Positions 1 through 6,481 of a DNA stretch of 14,246 nt are shown here, in pieces. The stretch comes from JAGNLA01 sp964472265 (GTDB taxonomy: Bacteria; Caldisericota; Caldisericia; JAAYUI01). The stretch covers positions 1 to 14,246 of the forward strand of contig CAYYJO010000053.1 of NCBI GenBank assembly GCA_964472265.1, read 5' to 3'. Below the pieces are notes generated by a model. The model searched no databases, was not told where the DNA came from, and saw only the letters and a program-made list of their open reading frames with translations. The position numbers and the translations under genes were made by a program. Each line of letters begins with the position of its first letter. Position 1 is the first letter of the stretch.

Positions 1-127
1 GAGGCGGCGCCGCCGCTCCTCCTGGGCATCAGCCATACGGTCTGAAGGTTGTCCAAGTTGCACCAAAGCTGGTTGCTGTGACGAAGAGGATCAAGGCCAG
101 GAAAACTGCTGGAAGTATTTTCTTCAT
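1..127 (-). CDS. N-terminus of a secreted protein, partial, frame apparently broken
   Basis: An ATG at 125-127 on the minus strand follows a good ribosome binding site (AAAGGAG at 135-141) and opens with a clear Sec signal peptide: MKKILPAVF, a hydrophobic core, then ATSFGA as a plausible signal peptidase I site. In this frame a TGA at 29-31 stops translation after 32 codons. From about position 60 to the window edge a different frame stays open and reads QLGQPSDRMADAQEERRRRL, a charged Gln/Glu/Arg-rich sequence that looks like real protein and would join naturally after SFGA with a one-base shift. I infer a secreted protein with a charged, possibly coiled-coil mature part, interrupted by a frameshift mutation, a sequence error, or less likely a recoding event. 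A true 32-residue secreted peptide is the alternative. The gene continues beyond the window. Confidence 0.5.
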
Positions 128-142
128 AAACTGTCTCCTTTC

Positions 143-157
143 CGCCTTATCAAGGCG
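143..157 (-). promoter_or_regulatory. Hairpin next to the ribosome binding site
   Basis: CGCCTT / AAGGCG form a perfect 6-bp stem with a 3-nt loop in the 5' leader of the secreted-protein gene, one base upstream of its Shine-Dalgarno sequence (135-141). It could affect translation or mRNA stability; no known riboregulator is recognised. Confidence 0.35.
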
Positions 158-171
158 AGTAATTGACTACC

Positions 172-199
172 AGTATCATCATAACCAAATACATGTCAA
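172..199 (-). promoter_or_regulatory. Candidate promoter for the secreted-protein gene
   Basis: On the minus strand a perfect -35 TTGACA (194-199) is followed after 16 bp by a weaker -10 GATACT (172-177). It sits about 45 bp upstream of the ATG at 127. The -10 matches the consensus at 4 of 6 positions. Confidence 0.5.
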
Positions 200-392
200 T
201 ACCTTCCGGGGTTTCATTGTTTTAATGCACGGTGATTGAAAAATTGTTTATTTCATGCTTTTGGGGTTGCGGTATTGACGATATTCGTATAATTTTCGGA
301 TTACTGGTATATTAATCAAATCATAATTGAAACGCATAAAAATTTTAGATTGTGTTAATCATTTCACTTTTTTATAAAAATAATTGCATATA
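200..392. other. AT-rich intergenic region between divergent genes
   Basis: This stretch separates the leftward secreted-protein gene from deoB. On the plus strand it has TATAAT at 288-293 and an extended -10 TGGTATATT at 305-313, either of which could drive deoB with a leader of about 70-95 nt. Neither has a convincing -35 at the usual distance. No open reading frame or RNA gene is visible. Confidence 0.4.
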
Positions 393-1568
393 ATGAGAAA
401 TGTGACTAATAAAAGTGTTGTTATAATCGTTCTTGATGGCCTAGGAGTCGGAACTACTCCTGATTCATATCTTTTTGGCGATCAGGGCGCACACACATTA
501 AAAAGTGTGACTGACAACGGAAATTTGCCAATTCCATCGCTAAAGAAATTTGGGCTGTACAATCTTTTGGATCAAAACGTCGACTCTCTTGCATCATGGG
601 GCAGGATGCTCCCACAATCTCATGGAAAATCCACCGTTGAAGGCCATTGGGAGATGATGGGGCAAGTCAAAAAAGTCCCTTTTCAGACTTTTCCTGATGG
701 GTTCCCCAAGGAGCTGATTGACGAATTCAGCGCAAAAATTGGCCGTGGGTGCCTTTATGGCAAACCTGGTTCCGGTACGGAATTGATTGCCAGATATGGA
801 GCCGAACACAAGGCAACCGGAAAGCCGATTGTCTACACTTCCGCAGATTCGGTCTTTCAAATTGCTGCCCATGAAGACATCATCCCTGTTCAGGAGCTTT
901 ACCAGCAGTGTATGGTTGCAAGGGAAATTCTGGATAAAAACTACGATGTGGCCAGAGTTATCGCCAGACCTTTTATTGGAAATGAAGGAAATTTCGTAAG
1001 GACTTCAAGGCGCAAGGATTACATCCAGTCCACACCTGAAGAGAACACGCTATCGATCCTCAAACACAACGGCATACCGTTTTCTGCTGTTGGTCGGATA
1101 AAGGATCTTTTTGGCGCTTACGCTGATGATTCGGTTGAGACAATCAACAACCTTGATGGCCTGGATTATACAAGGATGTTTAGGCAGCAAAGACACGGTT
1201 TGGTTTTTGCAAACCTTGAAGATTTTGACATGAATTTTGGACACAGGAGAGACAAGACCGGATTTTCTGAGTGCCTCTGCCTTTTGGACATCGAATGGTC
1301 AAAATTCACGCTTTCAATGGGCAACAATGACCTGCTTCTGGTTGTTTCCGATCATGGAAACGACCCGTGCCTGACAGTCCATACCGATCACACCAGGGAA
1401 TACACAATGCTTCTGGCCTGCATCAAGGGTTACAGGGGTGTAAGCCTGGGAGACAGGAAAATGGTTGATGTTGGCGCAACTGTGCTTGATTTTTTTGACA
1501 TAAAGCCGAATGTTGGAGAATCTTTCCTCGACTTGGTGAAATCACAAAAACGCATTCACGTCAGTTGA
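393..1568 (+). CDS. deoB: Phosphopentomutase
   Basis: Interconverts ribose 1-phosphate or deoxyribose 1-phosphate with the 5-phosphates, linking nucleoside salvage to the pentose phosphate pathway; cytosolic, two Mn ions. The 391-residue length is normal for the family. By recalled alignment with the Bacillus cereus enzyme all metal ligands are present: D15 (in LDGLGVG), D279 and H284 (DFDMNFGH), D320 and H321 (DHGND), H333 (TDHTREY). The catalytic Thr corresponds to T81 in GKSTVEGHWE, where the usual Asp before it is Ser. The family block TSADSVFQIAAHE (149-161) is intact. I chose the ATG at 393 because the possible TTG three codons earlier adds nothing to the family fold. No Shine-Dalgarno sequence precedes this start; the upstream bases are A/T only. 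It is the only clear plus-strand gene and no deoA, deoD or pnp gene adjoins it. Confidence 0.95.
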   Translation: MRNVTNKSVVIIVLDGLGVGTTPDSYLFGDQGAHTLKSVTDNGNLPIPSLKKFGLYNLLDQNVDSLASWGRMLPQSHGKSTVEGHWEMMGQVKKVPFQTFPDGFPKELIDEFSAKIGRGCLYGKPGSGTELIARYGAEHKATGKPIVYTSADSVFQIAAHEDIIPVQELYQQCMVAREILDKNYDVARVIARPFIGNEGNFVRTSRRKDYIQSTPEENTLSILKHNGIPFSAVGRIKDLFGAYADDSVETINNLDGLDYTRMFRQQRHGLVFANLEDFDMNFGHRRDKTGFSECLCLLDIEWSKFTLSMGNNDLLLVVSDHGNDPCLTVHTDHTREYTMLLACIKGYRGVSLGDRKMVDVGATVLDFFDIKPNVGESFLDLVKSQKRIHVS

Positions 1569-1588
1569 TTAAAGCAACTTCCCTGAAC

Positions 1589-1620
1589 AAAAAAATCCCC
1601 GGCAAAAACCGGGGATTTTT
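1589..1620. terminator. Bidirectional rho-independent terminator between deoB and catalase
   Basis: A perfect 12-bp stem (1591-1602 with 1609-1620, core ATCCCCGG / CCGGGGAT) with a 6-nt loop is flanked by an A run on the left and a T run on the right. It can stop deoB transcripts on the plus strand and catalase transcripts on the minus strand. Confidence 0.93.
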
Positions 1621-1631
1621 AGATGGCAGGT

Positions 1632-3140
1632 TTATCTAAGCCTTGCGATCATCTCGTCATGTGTGAGCTTTGACAGCTCCATCACTTTCTGAAGATCGAG
1701 CCCCATCGCCTTTGTCAAGCGCTCGCCATAATCCTTGTCCGCAAGGTAGCAGTGGGTTGCGTGGCGATACTTGATGTTTTCTGTGGCAGAAGCTATGTTC
1801 CTGGCTGTGTTCTCGATGAGCAGGGCTTTTTTGTCCTCGGTCATCAGTCTGTACAAATCACCTGGCTGGTAGTAGACATTGTCTGACTGTTCAGCCCTTG
1901 GGTTGTGATGGTGGATGTCGCCTTCATGCCGGAGCGGTGGCTCCATGAAGCTGTTGTCATCCTTCCATTCATCGTACATGTTTGGTTCATAACCCTTGGC
2001 TGCACCGTAATTGCCGTCCACCCTCATCTGACCGTCGCGGTGATAGCTGTGAACCGGGCACTTTGGCCTGTTGACCGGAATAAGGGAGTGATTGACTCCG
2101 AGGCGGTACCTGTGTGCGTCGCCATAGGAGAAAAGCCTGCCCTGAAGGAGTTTGTCCGGTGAGATGCCGATGCCTGGCACGATGCTTGCCGGTGTGAAGG
2201 CTGCCTGCTCAACGTCTGCAAAATAGTTCTCAGGGTTTCTGTTAAGTTCAAGGATCCCAACCGGTATGAGCGGGAAGTCCTTGTGGCTCCATATTTTTGT
2301 TATGTCGAAGGGGTTTTCCTTGTGATCCCTTGCCTGCTGCTCTGTCATGACCTGGATGTGCATCATCCATTTTGGGAAGTCACCGCGCTCTATTGACTCA
2401 AAAAGATCCCGTTGGTGACTTTCACGATCCATTCCAACGAGTTTTTCAGCTTCTTCATCAGTCAGGTTTTTGATTCCCTGTTGCGTTTTGAAGTGGAACT
2501 TGACCCAAACCCGTTCGTGTTTGTCGTTGATGAGGCTGAAGGTGTGGCTGCCGAAACCGTGCATGTGGCGATAAGTTGCCGGTATGCCCCTGTCAGACAT
2601 AACGATTGTGACCTGGTGAAGGGCTTCAGGGATGAGCGTCCAGAAATCCCAATTGTTCTGAGCTGAACGCATGTTGGTTTTTGGGTCTCTTTTGACTGCA
2701 TGGTTGAGGTCAGGGAATTTCAAAGGATCGCGTATGAAAAAAACTGGTGTGTTGTTCCCCACGAGATCCCAGTTGCCCTCTTCGGTGTAGAACTTGAGCG
2801 CAAAACCCCTGATGTCCCTTTCGGCATCAGCCGCCCCACGTTCGCCGGCAACGGTTGAAAACCTTGCAAAAACATCCGTTTTCTTGCCTATTTCTGAAAA
2901 GATTTTTGCCTTTGAGTATTTGGTTATGTCGTTGGTGACGGTGAAACATCCGAATGCGCCGCTTCCTTTTGCGTGCATCCTTCGTTCCGGGATCACCTCC
3001 CTGTCAAAATGCGCCAGTTTTTCAAAGAACCAAACATCGTTCATTACCAGAGGGCCTCTTTGGCCGGCAGTCAAAATGTTCTGGTTATCAGCAACCGGAG
3101 CGCCGTTTTCAGAAGTCAGCTTCTTTTGTTTGTCCTCCAT
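1632..3140 (-). CDS. katA: Monofunctional haem catalase (small-subunit type)
   Basis: Dismutates hydrogen peroxide to water and oxygen in the cytoplasm. The 502-residue protein has the length of small-subunit, clade 3-like catalases and no C-terminal flavodoxin-like domain. Distal His56 lies in RMHAKGSGAFG, Asn129 in VGNNTPVFFIRD, and the proximal haem ligand Tyr339 in RLFSYGDAHRYRLG; their spacing matches bovine H75, N148 and Y358. I set the start at the ATG at 3138-3140 (protein MEDKQKK) because AGGAAG lies just upstream; an in-frame start ten codons earlier lacks a binding site and would overlap the promoter. The gene follows the P-loop ATPase gene in the same direction but has its own promoter, so it is probably expressed independently. 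No confident OxyR or PerR box is visible. No signal peptide. Confidence 0.97.
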   Translation of the reverse strand: MEDKQKKLTSENGAPVADNQNILTAGQRGPLVMNDVWFFEKLAHFDREVIPERRMHAKGSGAFGCFTVTNDITKYSKAKIFSEIGKKTDVFARFSTVAGERGAADAERDIRGFALKFYTEEGNWDLVGNNTPVFFIRDPLKFPDLNHAVKRDPKTNMRSAQNNWDFWTLIPEALHQVTIVMSDRGIPATYRHMHGFGSHTFSLINDKHERVWVKFHFKTQQGIKNLTDEEAEKLVGMDRESHQRDLFESIERGDFPKWMMHIQVMTEQQARDHKENPFDITKIWSHKDFPLIPVGILELNRNPENYFADVEQAAFTPASIVPGIGISPDKLLQGRLFSYGDAHRYRLGVNHSLIPVNRPKCPVHSYHRDGQMRVDGNYGAAKGYEPNMYDEWKDDNSFMEPPLRHEGDIHHHNPRAEQSDNVYYQPGDLYRLMTEDKKALLIENTARNIASATENIKYRHATHCYLADKDYGERLTKAMGLDLQKVMELSKLTHDEMIARLR

Positions 3141-3169
3141 TGTTCTTCCTACAAAAAATTTGCAATACA

Positions 3170-3196
3170 ATTATACCAGATTTTACCCTTTGTAAA
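3170..3196 (-). promoter_or_regulatory. katA promoter with extended -10
   Basis: On the minus strand TGG-TATAAT (TATAAT at 3170-3175, TGG at 3176-3178) is a strong extended -10. A -35-like TTTACA (3191-3196) lies 15 bp upstream, which is short, but an extended -10 tolerates this. The -35 overlaps the last codons of the ATPase gene. Confidence 0.65.
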
Positions 3197-3884
3197 TCCA
3201 GTTGGTTCTGGGCTTTGGTTCCCAGGGAGGTAGCACGAAAAGATGAAGTGGGAGCTTGGTTAGACCAATATCCTGTCCGCCAAGTTGTGAATCGATCTCT
3301 TTGCTGATTCCGGTGAACAGTATTGGCAGATTCATTTCTTTTGATGCATCTTTGACAATTTTGAGGCCTGACAGAAAGTCGTCAAGCGTTGTCTGTTCCT
3401 TCAGGTGTGGATTGGCCACGATGGAGGTGAAGCGCGTGTGTGCTGCAAAGGCAATTTCAGATGCTGTTCTTATGATTTGTTTGACTGATCCCATGAACGG
3501 TCTGTATGGGTTGATAACGAGCGTGAATTCAAACTCTTCAGGCTCAAGCCTGCCAACGATTTGCGCAATGGTTGTCGATCCCTGCTTGTCTCCACCCACG
3601 TCAAAAACGAGGGCTTTTGAAGTGTCAGCAATCCAGTGGAAGATGTGAGCCGGAACAATTGGCATGTCGGCGTAGGCGACAGGCCCTTCAGGCGTGAGGA
3701 CTTCCAGGCCTGATTTTCTGATCTCGTCGGCGACGTCCCTGACTCTGATGTAAGGTTTGACAACATCAAAATCAAGCAAGGCCACCTTTTCACCGTTCAG
3801 GTGTCTCATAATTGCTGAATTTATCGATATTTCAGTCTTGCCCGATCCGATTGGGCCGACAAAAAACTGTATTCTCTTAGCCAT
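3183..3884 (-). CDS. P-loop ATPase of the CobQ/MinD-like type, unknown role
   Basis: A 233-residue cytosolic protein with a Walker A loop GPIGSGKT (10-17), a LLDFDVVKPYIRVRD block (36-50) and a Walker B-like stretch LVFDVGGDKQG (92-102). The order and spacing resemble SIMIBI-class ATPases annotated as CobQ/CobB/MinD-like, in which an Asp-Asn/Lys-Pro-Tyr-x-Arg block follows the P-loop. The loop lacks the second Lys of true ParA/MinD proteins, so a partitioning role is not suggested. Its ATG overlaps the end of the kinase-like gene by 8 bp and has only a weak ribosome binding site, so translation is probably coupled. I recall similar ATPases beside butyrate-kinase and 2-oxoacid:ferredoxin oxidoreductase genes in anaerobes, which would fit an ATP-dependent accessory role for an enzyme, but no oxidoreductase genes are seen here. 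Function unassigned. Confidence 0.8.
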   Translation of the reverse strand: MAKRIQFFVGPIGSGKTEISINSAIMRHLNGEKVALLDFDVVKPYIRVRDVADEIRKSGLEVLTPEGPVAYADMPIVPAHIFHWIADTSKALVFDVGGDKQGSTTIAQIVGRLEPEEFEFTLVINPYRPFMGSVKQIIRTASEIAFAAHTRFTSIVANPHLKEQTTLDDFLSGLKIVKDASKEMNLPILFTGISKEIDSQLGGQDIGLTKLPLHLFVLPPWEPKPRTNWIYKG

Positions 3885-4854
3885 GGTTTGTTATTGATCC
3901 TATCAGTGTTGAAATTCCGTCAAAAGCTGGAACGACAATTGGTTTTGCTATGAATGCCGTGTGCGATGTTATGTCTTCGATCAGTTTTTCATCGCCAGCA
4001 AGCGGTCCTGTAAACGCTATGCCATCAGGTTTTCCGCACCTTGCAGCCATTCTGCCGATGTATTTTGCGATCTGGTAAACCATCGCCTCGTAAACGGTCT
4101 TTGCCTTTGAGTCGCCTTTTGCAATCATCCCCCTGACCCCCTGAAGGTCAGATGTGCCAAGGTGAGCGAACAGTCCTCCAACCGTGCGTACTTTTGAGAG
4201 CAGCGCCTCAATGTCGAATTTGCCGGAGAGAGCCATCTTGTAGACGCACCTTTGATGAAAGAAGCCTGATCTTGTCGGAGTCATAGGGCCTTCGCCATCC
4301 CAGGAATCGTTCATGTCCATCAGAGTTTCATTCTTCCAGGATGCGATCGTGATTTCACCTTCGGAGAGGTAGCAGGTTACAGAAGCGTTTTTTGAACCTG
4401 TCGCCATTTCAATCCGGTTTCTTGCCAGGAAATGATCGAGTGAATGCCCCACCATCTTTCTTTCAATCTGAGGAATGCCGGAAAGTCTCATTGTTTCTGG
4501 AAGGATGTCGTATGTGAGCGGGAAAGAATTGATCATCTCTTTTGCACCGATGGAGGCAAGGATGATTGTCCCGTAGTTTGTCTTGTCATACCCGTACTTT
4601 GCCTGGCAGACTTCATCCACAATGTCAGGCGTCAGGTTTGTGATGTGTTTTGACGTTGGTCTGAGCATGCCGTAGCAGGTTACGCCCATGTCAACGCTTT
4701 CAATGTCCAGAGTTGAACAGATGGTCTCGACTGATCCACCGACTGAGCAACTGCAGTCAGGGTAAGGAATGTTTGCCGTGCCGACAAGCCGATCGTTTGA
4801 ATGCCAGCCGATTGTTATATCCTTTTCGCCGGGGAAAACTGCCAGAATGTTCAT
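3877..4854 (-). CDS. Butyrate-kinase-like ASKHA protein with degenerate phosphate loops
   Basis: A 325-residue protein recognisable as butyrate kinase family (acetokinase fold, ASKHA): GMLRP (62-66), RLSGIPQIERK (123-133), DGEGPMTPTRSG (186-197), GGLFAHLGTSD (226-236), GDSKAKTVYEAMVYQIAKYIG (247-267) and FTGPLAGDEKLIE (281-293) follow the family order. It is about 30 residues shorter than typical Buk. Key nucleotide and phosphate motifs are altered: the N-terminal NPGSTSTK is here FPGEKDITIG (7-16), the central HLGGGIS is CYLSEGEIT (161-169), and GRGG before LRP is TCYG. Ordinary acyl-phosphate kinase activity is therefore doubtful; a repurposed or regulatory role is possible. It overlaps the preceding lipoprotein gene by ATGA and the following ATPase gene by 8 bp, so the three products are probably made together. 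No phosphotransbutyrylase gene is present. Confidence 0.8.
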   Translation of the reverse strand: MNILAVFPGEKDITIGWHSNDRLVGTANIPYPDCSCSVGGSVETICSTLDIESVDMGVTCYGMLRPTSKHITNLTPDIVDEVCQAKYGYDKTNYGTIILASIGAKEMINSFPLTYDILPETMRLSGIPQIERKMVGHSLDHFLARNRIEMATGSKNASVTCYLSEGEITIASWKNETLMDMNDSWDGEGPMTPTRSGFFHQRCVYKMALSGKFDIEALLSKVRTVGGLFAHLGTSDLQGVRGMIAKGDSKAKTVYEAMVYQIAKYIGRMAARCGKPDGIAFTGPLAGDEKLIEDITSHTAFIAKPIVVPAFDGISTLIGSITNHG

Positions 4855-5435
4855 GGATTTCCTTTCTTTGCTGCCTCGGGGTGGTCAACGAAATGATTTT
4901 TTGCCGTGATGATCAATGAATGAGCCAGTTCCCTGTACTCATCAGCGAGCAGCTTGTCATCAAAAGGCCCCCAGGCATCGATTTCAATATAGCCGAGATC
5001 GAGTGGAATGTCGACCCTGAGGTTGAAGTTGTGAGCGCTTGGGATGTTTATTTCAGCCTCTTCCCATCTGGCTTTGACGCCCTGAAAGTAGACAAATTCT
5101 GACTTTATCAGCTTGAGGGCAGGATTTGTAGGGAATGGTGCAAGATTTTCATCAAACTGGCCTTCCTTGATCTTGTTGAAGGCGTAGGAACTTACTGTGA
5201 AGCCGTACTGAAGCTCCATTTCATCGTTTGCGTTTTTTATCTCGACTGGCGCAAGTGTGAATAGGGCAAAGGTATAGGCGTTTTTGACATCCAGAAGCTG
5301 TCCCGGATATTCAAAGACGACCCATTTCTTGTCATGATCGATTTTGAAAAACGGCGTATCGTAAGCTACTGTCTCAACTTTTCCGCACGACGCCAGAAGT
5401 GCAAGGCTAATGAGGATAGGAAAAATACGTTTCAT
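4851..5435 (-). CDS. Lipoprotein 3 of a three-paralogue cluster, unknown function
   Basis: The 194-residue protein begins with a lipoprotein signal peptide, MKRIFPILISLALLASC, with the lipidated Cys at 17. After a short linker come FF at 29-30, then a region ending in RWEEAEI, an IPLDLGYIEIDAW block and a LIITAKNHF tail. The same signposts occur in the two upstream lipoproteins. The mature part looks like a compact alpha/beta domain; a PsbP/Mog1-like fold is a guess only. The gene overlaps the upstream lipoprotein gene by 29 bp and ends in an ATGA overlap with the kinase-like gene, which ties membrane-anchored and cytosolic products into one transcript. The start is the ATG at 5433-5435; GGTGG lies close upstream and AAGGAG further away. 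No known family recognised. Confidence 0.75.
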   Translation of the reverse strand: MKRIFPILISLALLASCGKVETVAYDTPFFKIDHDKKWVVFEYPGQLLDVKNAYTFALFTLAPVEIKNANDEMELQYGFTVSSYAFNKIKEGQFDENLAPFPTNPALKLIKSEFVYFQGVKARWEEAEINIPSAHNFNLRVDIPLDLGYIEIDAWGPFDDKLLADEYRELAHSLIITAKNHFVDHPEAAKKGNP

Positions 5436-5865
5436 TGGTAACCACCACGCTCCTTACCGATTGTCTTATGCTTGACGGCTCACCCTTGCACACGGCTTCA
5501 ACCCTCATCTCACCGCGATCAAGCGGAAGGGTCAGATAAACCCTCCAGCCGTCCTTTGTTTGAATTTCACTGTACCAGACTTTGTTGTTCCCAAGAATCT
5601 GTGGTTCAGAAATAACTATCTTGTCGCCCGGATTTCCTGTAACAACCTCTCTTGCAGGCTGATCCTTCATCGAATACTGATCCTTCGACCATGCAATGGT
5701 TATGCTGTCTGTGTCAGATTCAAACCTGAGCAGGTTTTTTGTCTCTTTTTTCAGCTCAAACCCCGGTGGAACCGTGAACTCAAAGAAAGCAGCCTTGAAC
5801 ATGACCCACTTTGAAGCCCCGCAGGAAACGAGAATCAGACAAAACGCAATCAGTATTTTCCTCAT
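5407..5865 (-). CDS. Lipoprotein 2 of a three-paralogue cluster, unknown function
   Basis: This 152-residue protein has a short lipoprotein signal peptide with lipobox LVSC (Cys15). The mature chain has FFEFTVPPGFELKK, a central WYSEIQTKDGWRVY, then LPLDRGEMRVEA and a VVVTNETYF ending, matching in order the signposts of the genes on each side. The opening (a hydrophobic strand, PPGF, charged turn, then ITIAWSK) recalls PsbP/Mog1/DcrB-type lipoproteins, but this is inference from appearance. It overlaps the upstream lipoprotein gene by ATGA and the downstream one by 29 bp. It should face the periplasm or sit on a membrane surface. Shortest of the three. Confidence 0.75.
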   Translation of the reverse strand: MRKILIAFCLILVSCGASKWVMFKAAFFEFTVPPGFELKKETKNLLRFESDTDSITIAWSKDQYSMKDQPAREVVTGNPGDKIVISEPQILGNNKVWYSEIQTKDGWRVYLTLPLDRGEMRVEAVCKGEPSSIRQSVRSVVVTNETYFSYPH

Positions 5866-6392
5866 TTTGCCCCGAAGAATTTTTTGTTTGTGATTTCAAT
5901 TGTTGCAACAGAGTTTCTAACGTCTTCAAGCATTGCCTTGTTTGGCATGATCGAGGCAAGGATGTCTATTGCTCCGCCATCAAGCGGGATTGCAACGTGG
6001 TAGAGCCAGCGCAGTTCGGATTTTTGTGTGGAGTCCAGCTGGACAATCGTTTCCTCCCAGCAAAGAATTCCACCAAAAGATTTGTCGCCTTCAGAAATCT
6101 TGTGGGCTCCGTCGGGAAGGGTTCCGATGCCAAGCGAGTTGGTGGCCTGGGATTCCCTGTAGCTTCCTGAATGCCAGTTGATGGCCATGTAGCCTTTTGC
6201 GCCAGTCATCTGGCCAATCTGGGTCAGTTCCTTTGGCTCGGTTGAGAGCACCATTTTGTCGGGGATGATGTCAGTGAGCTTGCATTCGCCGAAGCCGTCT
6301 GGCCCGCGCAACGTGAAGAAGCCTGCATCGACCTTTGCCCTGCAGCCGGCCAGAAGAACAACGGCAACCATGGCCAAAAATAGTTTTTTCAC
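5862..6392 (-). CDS. Lipoprotein 1 of a three-paralogue cluster, unknown function
   Basis: First gene of the operon. The 176-residue product has a lipoprotein signal peptide, MKKLFLAMVAVVLLAGC, Cys17 in a canonical LAGC box. Downstream come GFFTLRGPDGF, a CWEETIVQLD segment, VAIPLDGGAIDILAS and IEITNKKFF near the end. These match the FF, W-E/Y-E, PLDxG and ITNKxFF positions of the next two lipoproteins, so the three probably arose by duplication. The start is GTG at 6390-6392; it lacks a convincing ribosome binding site. An internal ATG would remove part of the signal peptide, so the GTG is preferred. A promoter-like pair directly upstream could give an almost leaderless mRNA. Function unknown. 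Confidence 0.75.
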   Translation of the reverse strand: MKKLFLAMVAVVLLAGCRAKVDAGFFTLRGPDGFGECKLTDIIPDKMVLSTEPKELTQIGQMTGAKGYMAINWHSGSYRESQATNSLGIGTLPDGAHKISEGDKSFGGILCWEETIVQLDSTQKSELRWLYHVAIPLDGGAIDILASIMPNKAMLEDVRNSVATIEITNKKFFGAK

Positions 6393-6399
6393 GGGCTTC

Positions 6400-6428
6400 A
6401 GTTTACCATGCCAGCGTTAAGGGTTCAA
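6400..6428 (-). promoter_or_regulatory. Candidate promoter of the lipoprotein/kinase-like operon
   Basis: On the minus strand TTGAAC (6423-6428), a 17-bp spacer and TAAACT (6400-6405) preceded by TGG form a fair extended -10 promoter. The -10 ends only 7 bases before the GTG start, so transcription would begin at or next to the start codon. Confidence 0.4.
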
Positions 6429-6481
6429 TATCAAAGAACAATAATCTTTTTGAAAGTCAGTACTATATAAGTATACAATTA

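Noticed and set aside
3160..3182. A PerR-type operator over the katA -10 region.
   Set aside because: The inverted repeat is too imperfect to separate from the AT-rich promoter itself.
1905..3307. Several plus-strand open frames across the catalase and ATPase genes.
   Set aside because: They are antisense shadows of well-supported genes with no family features or start signals.
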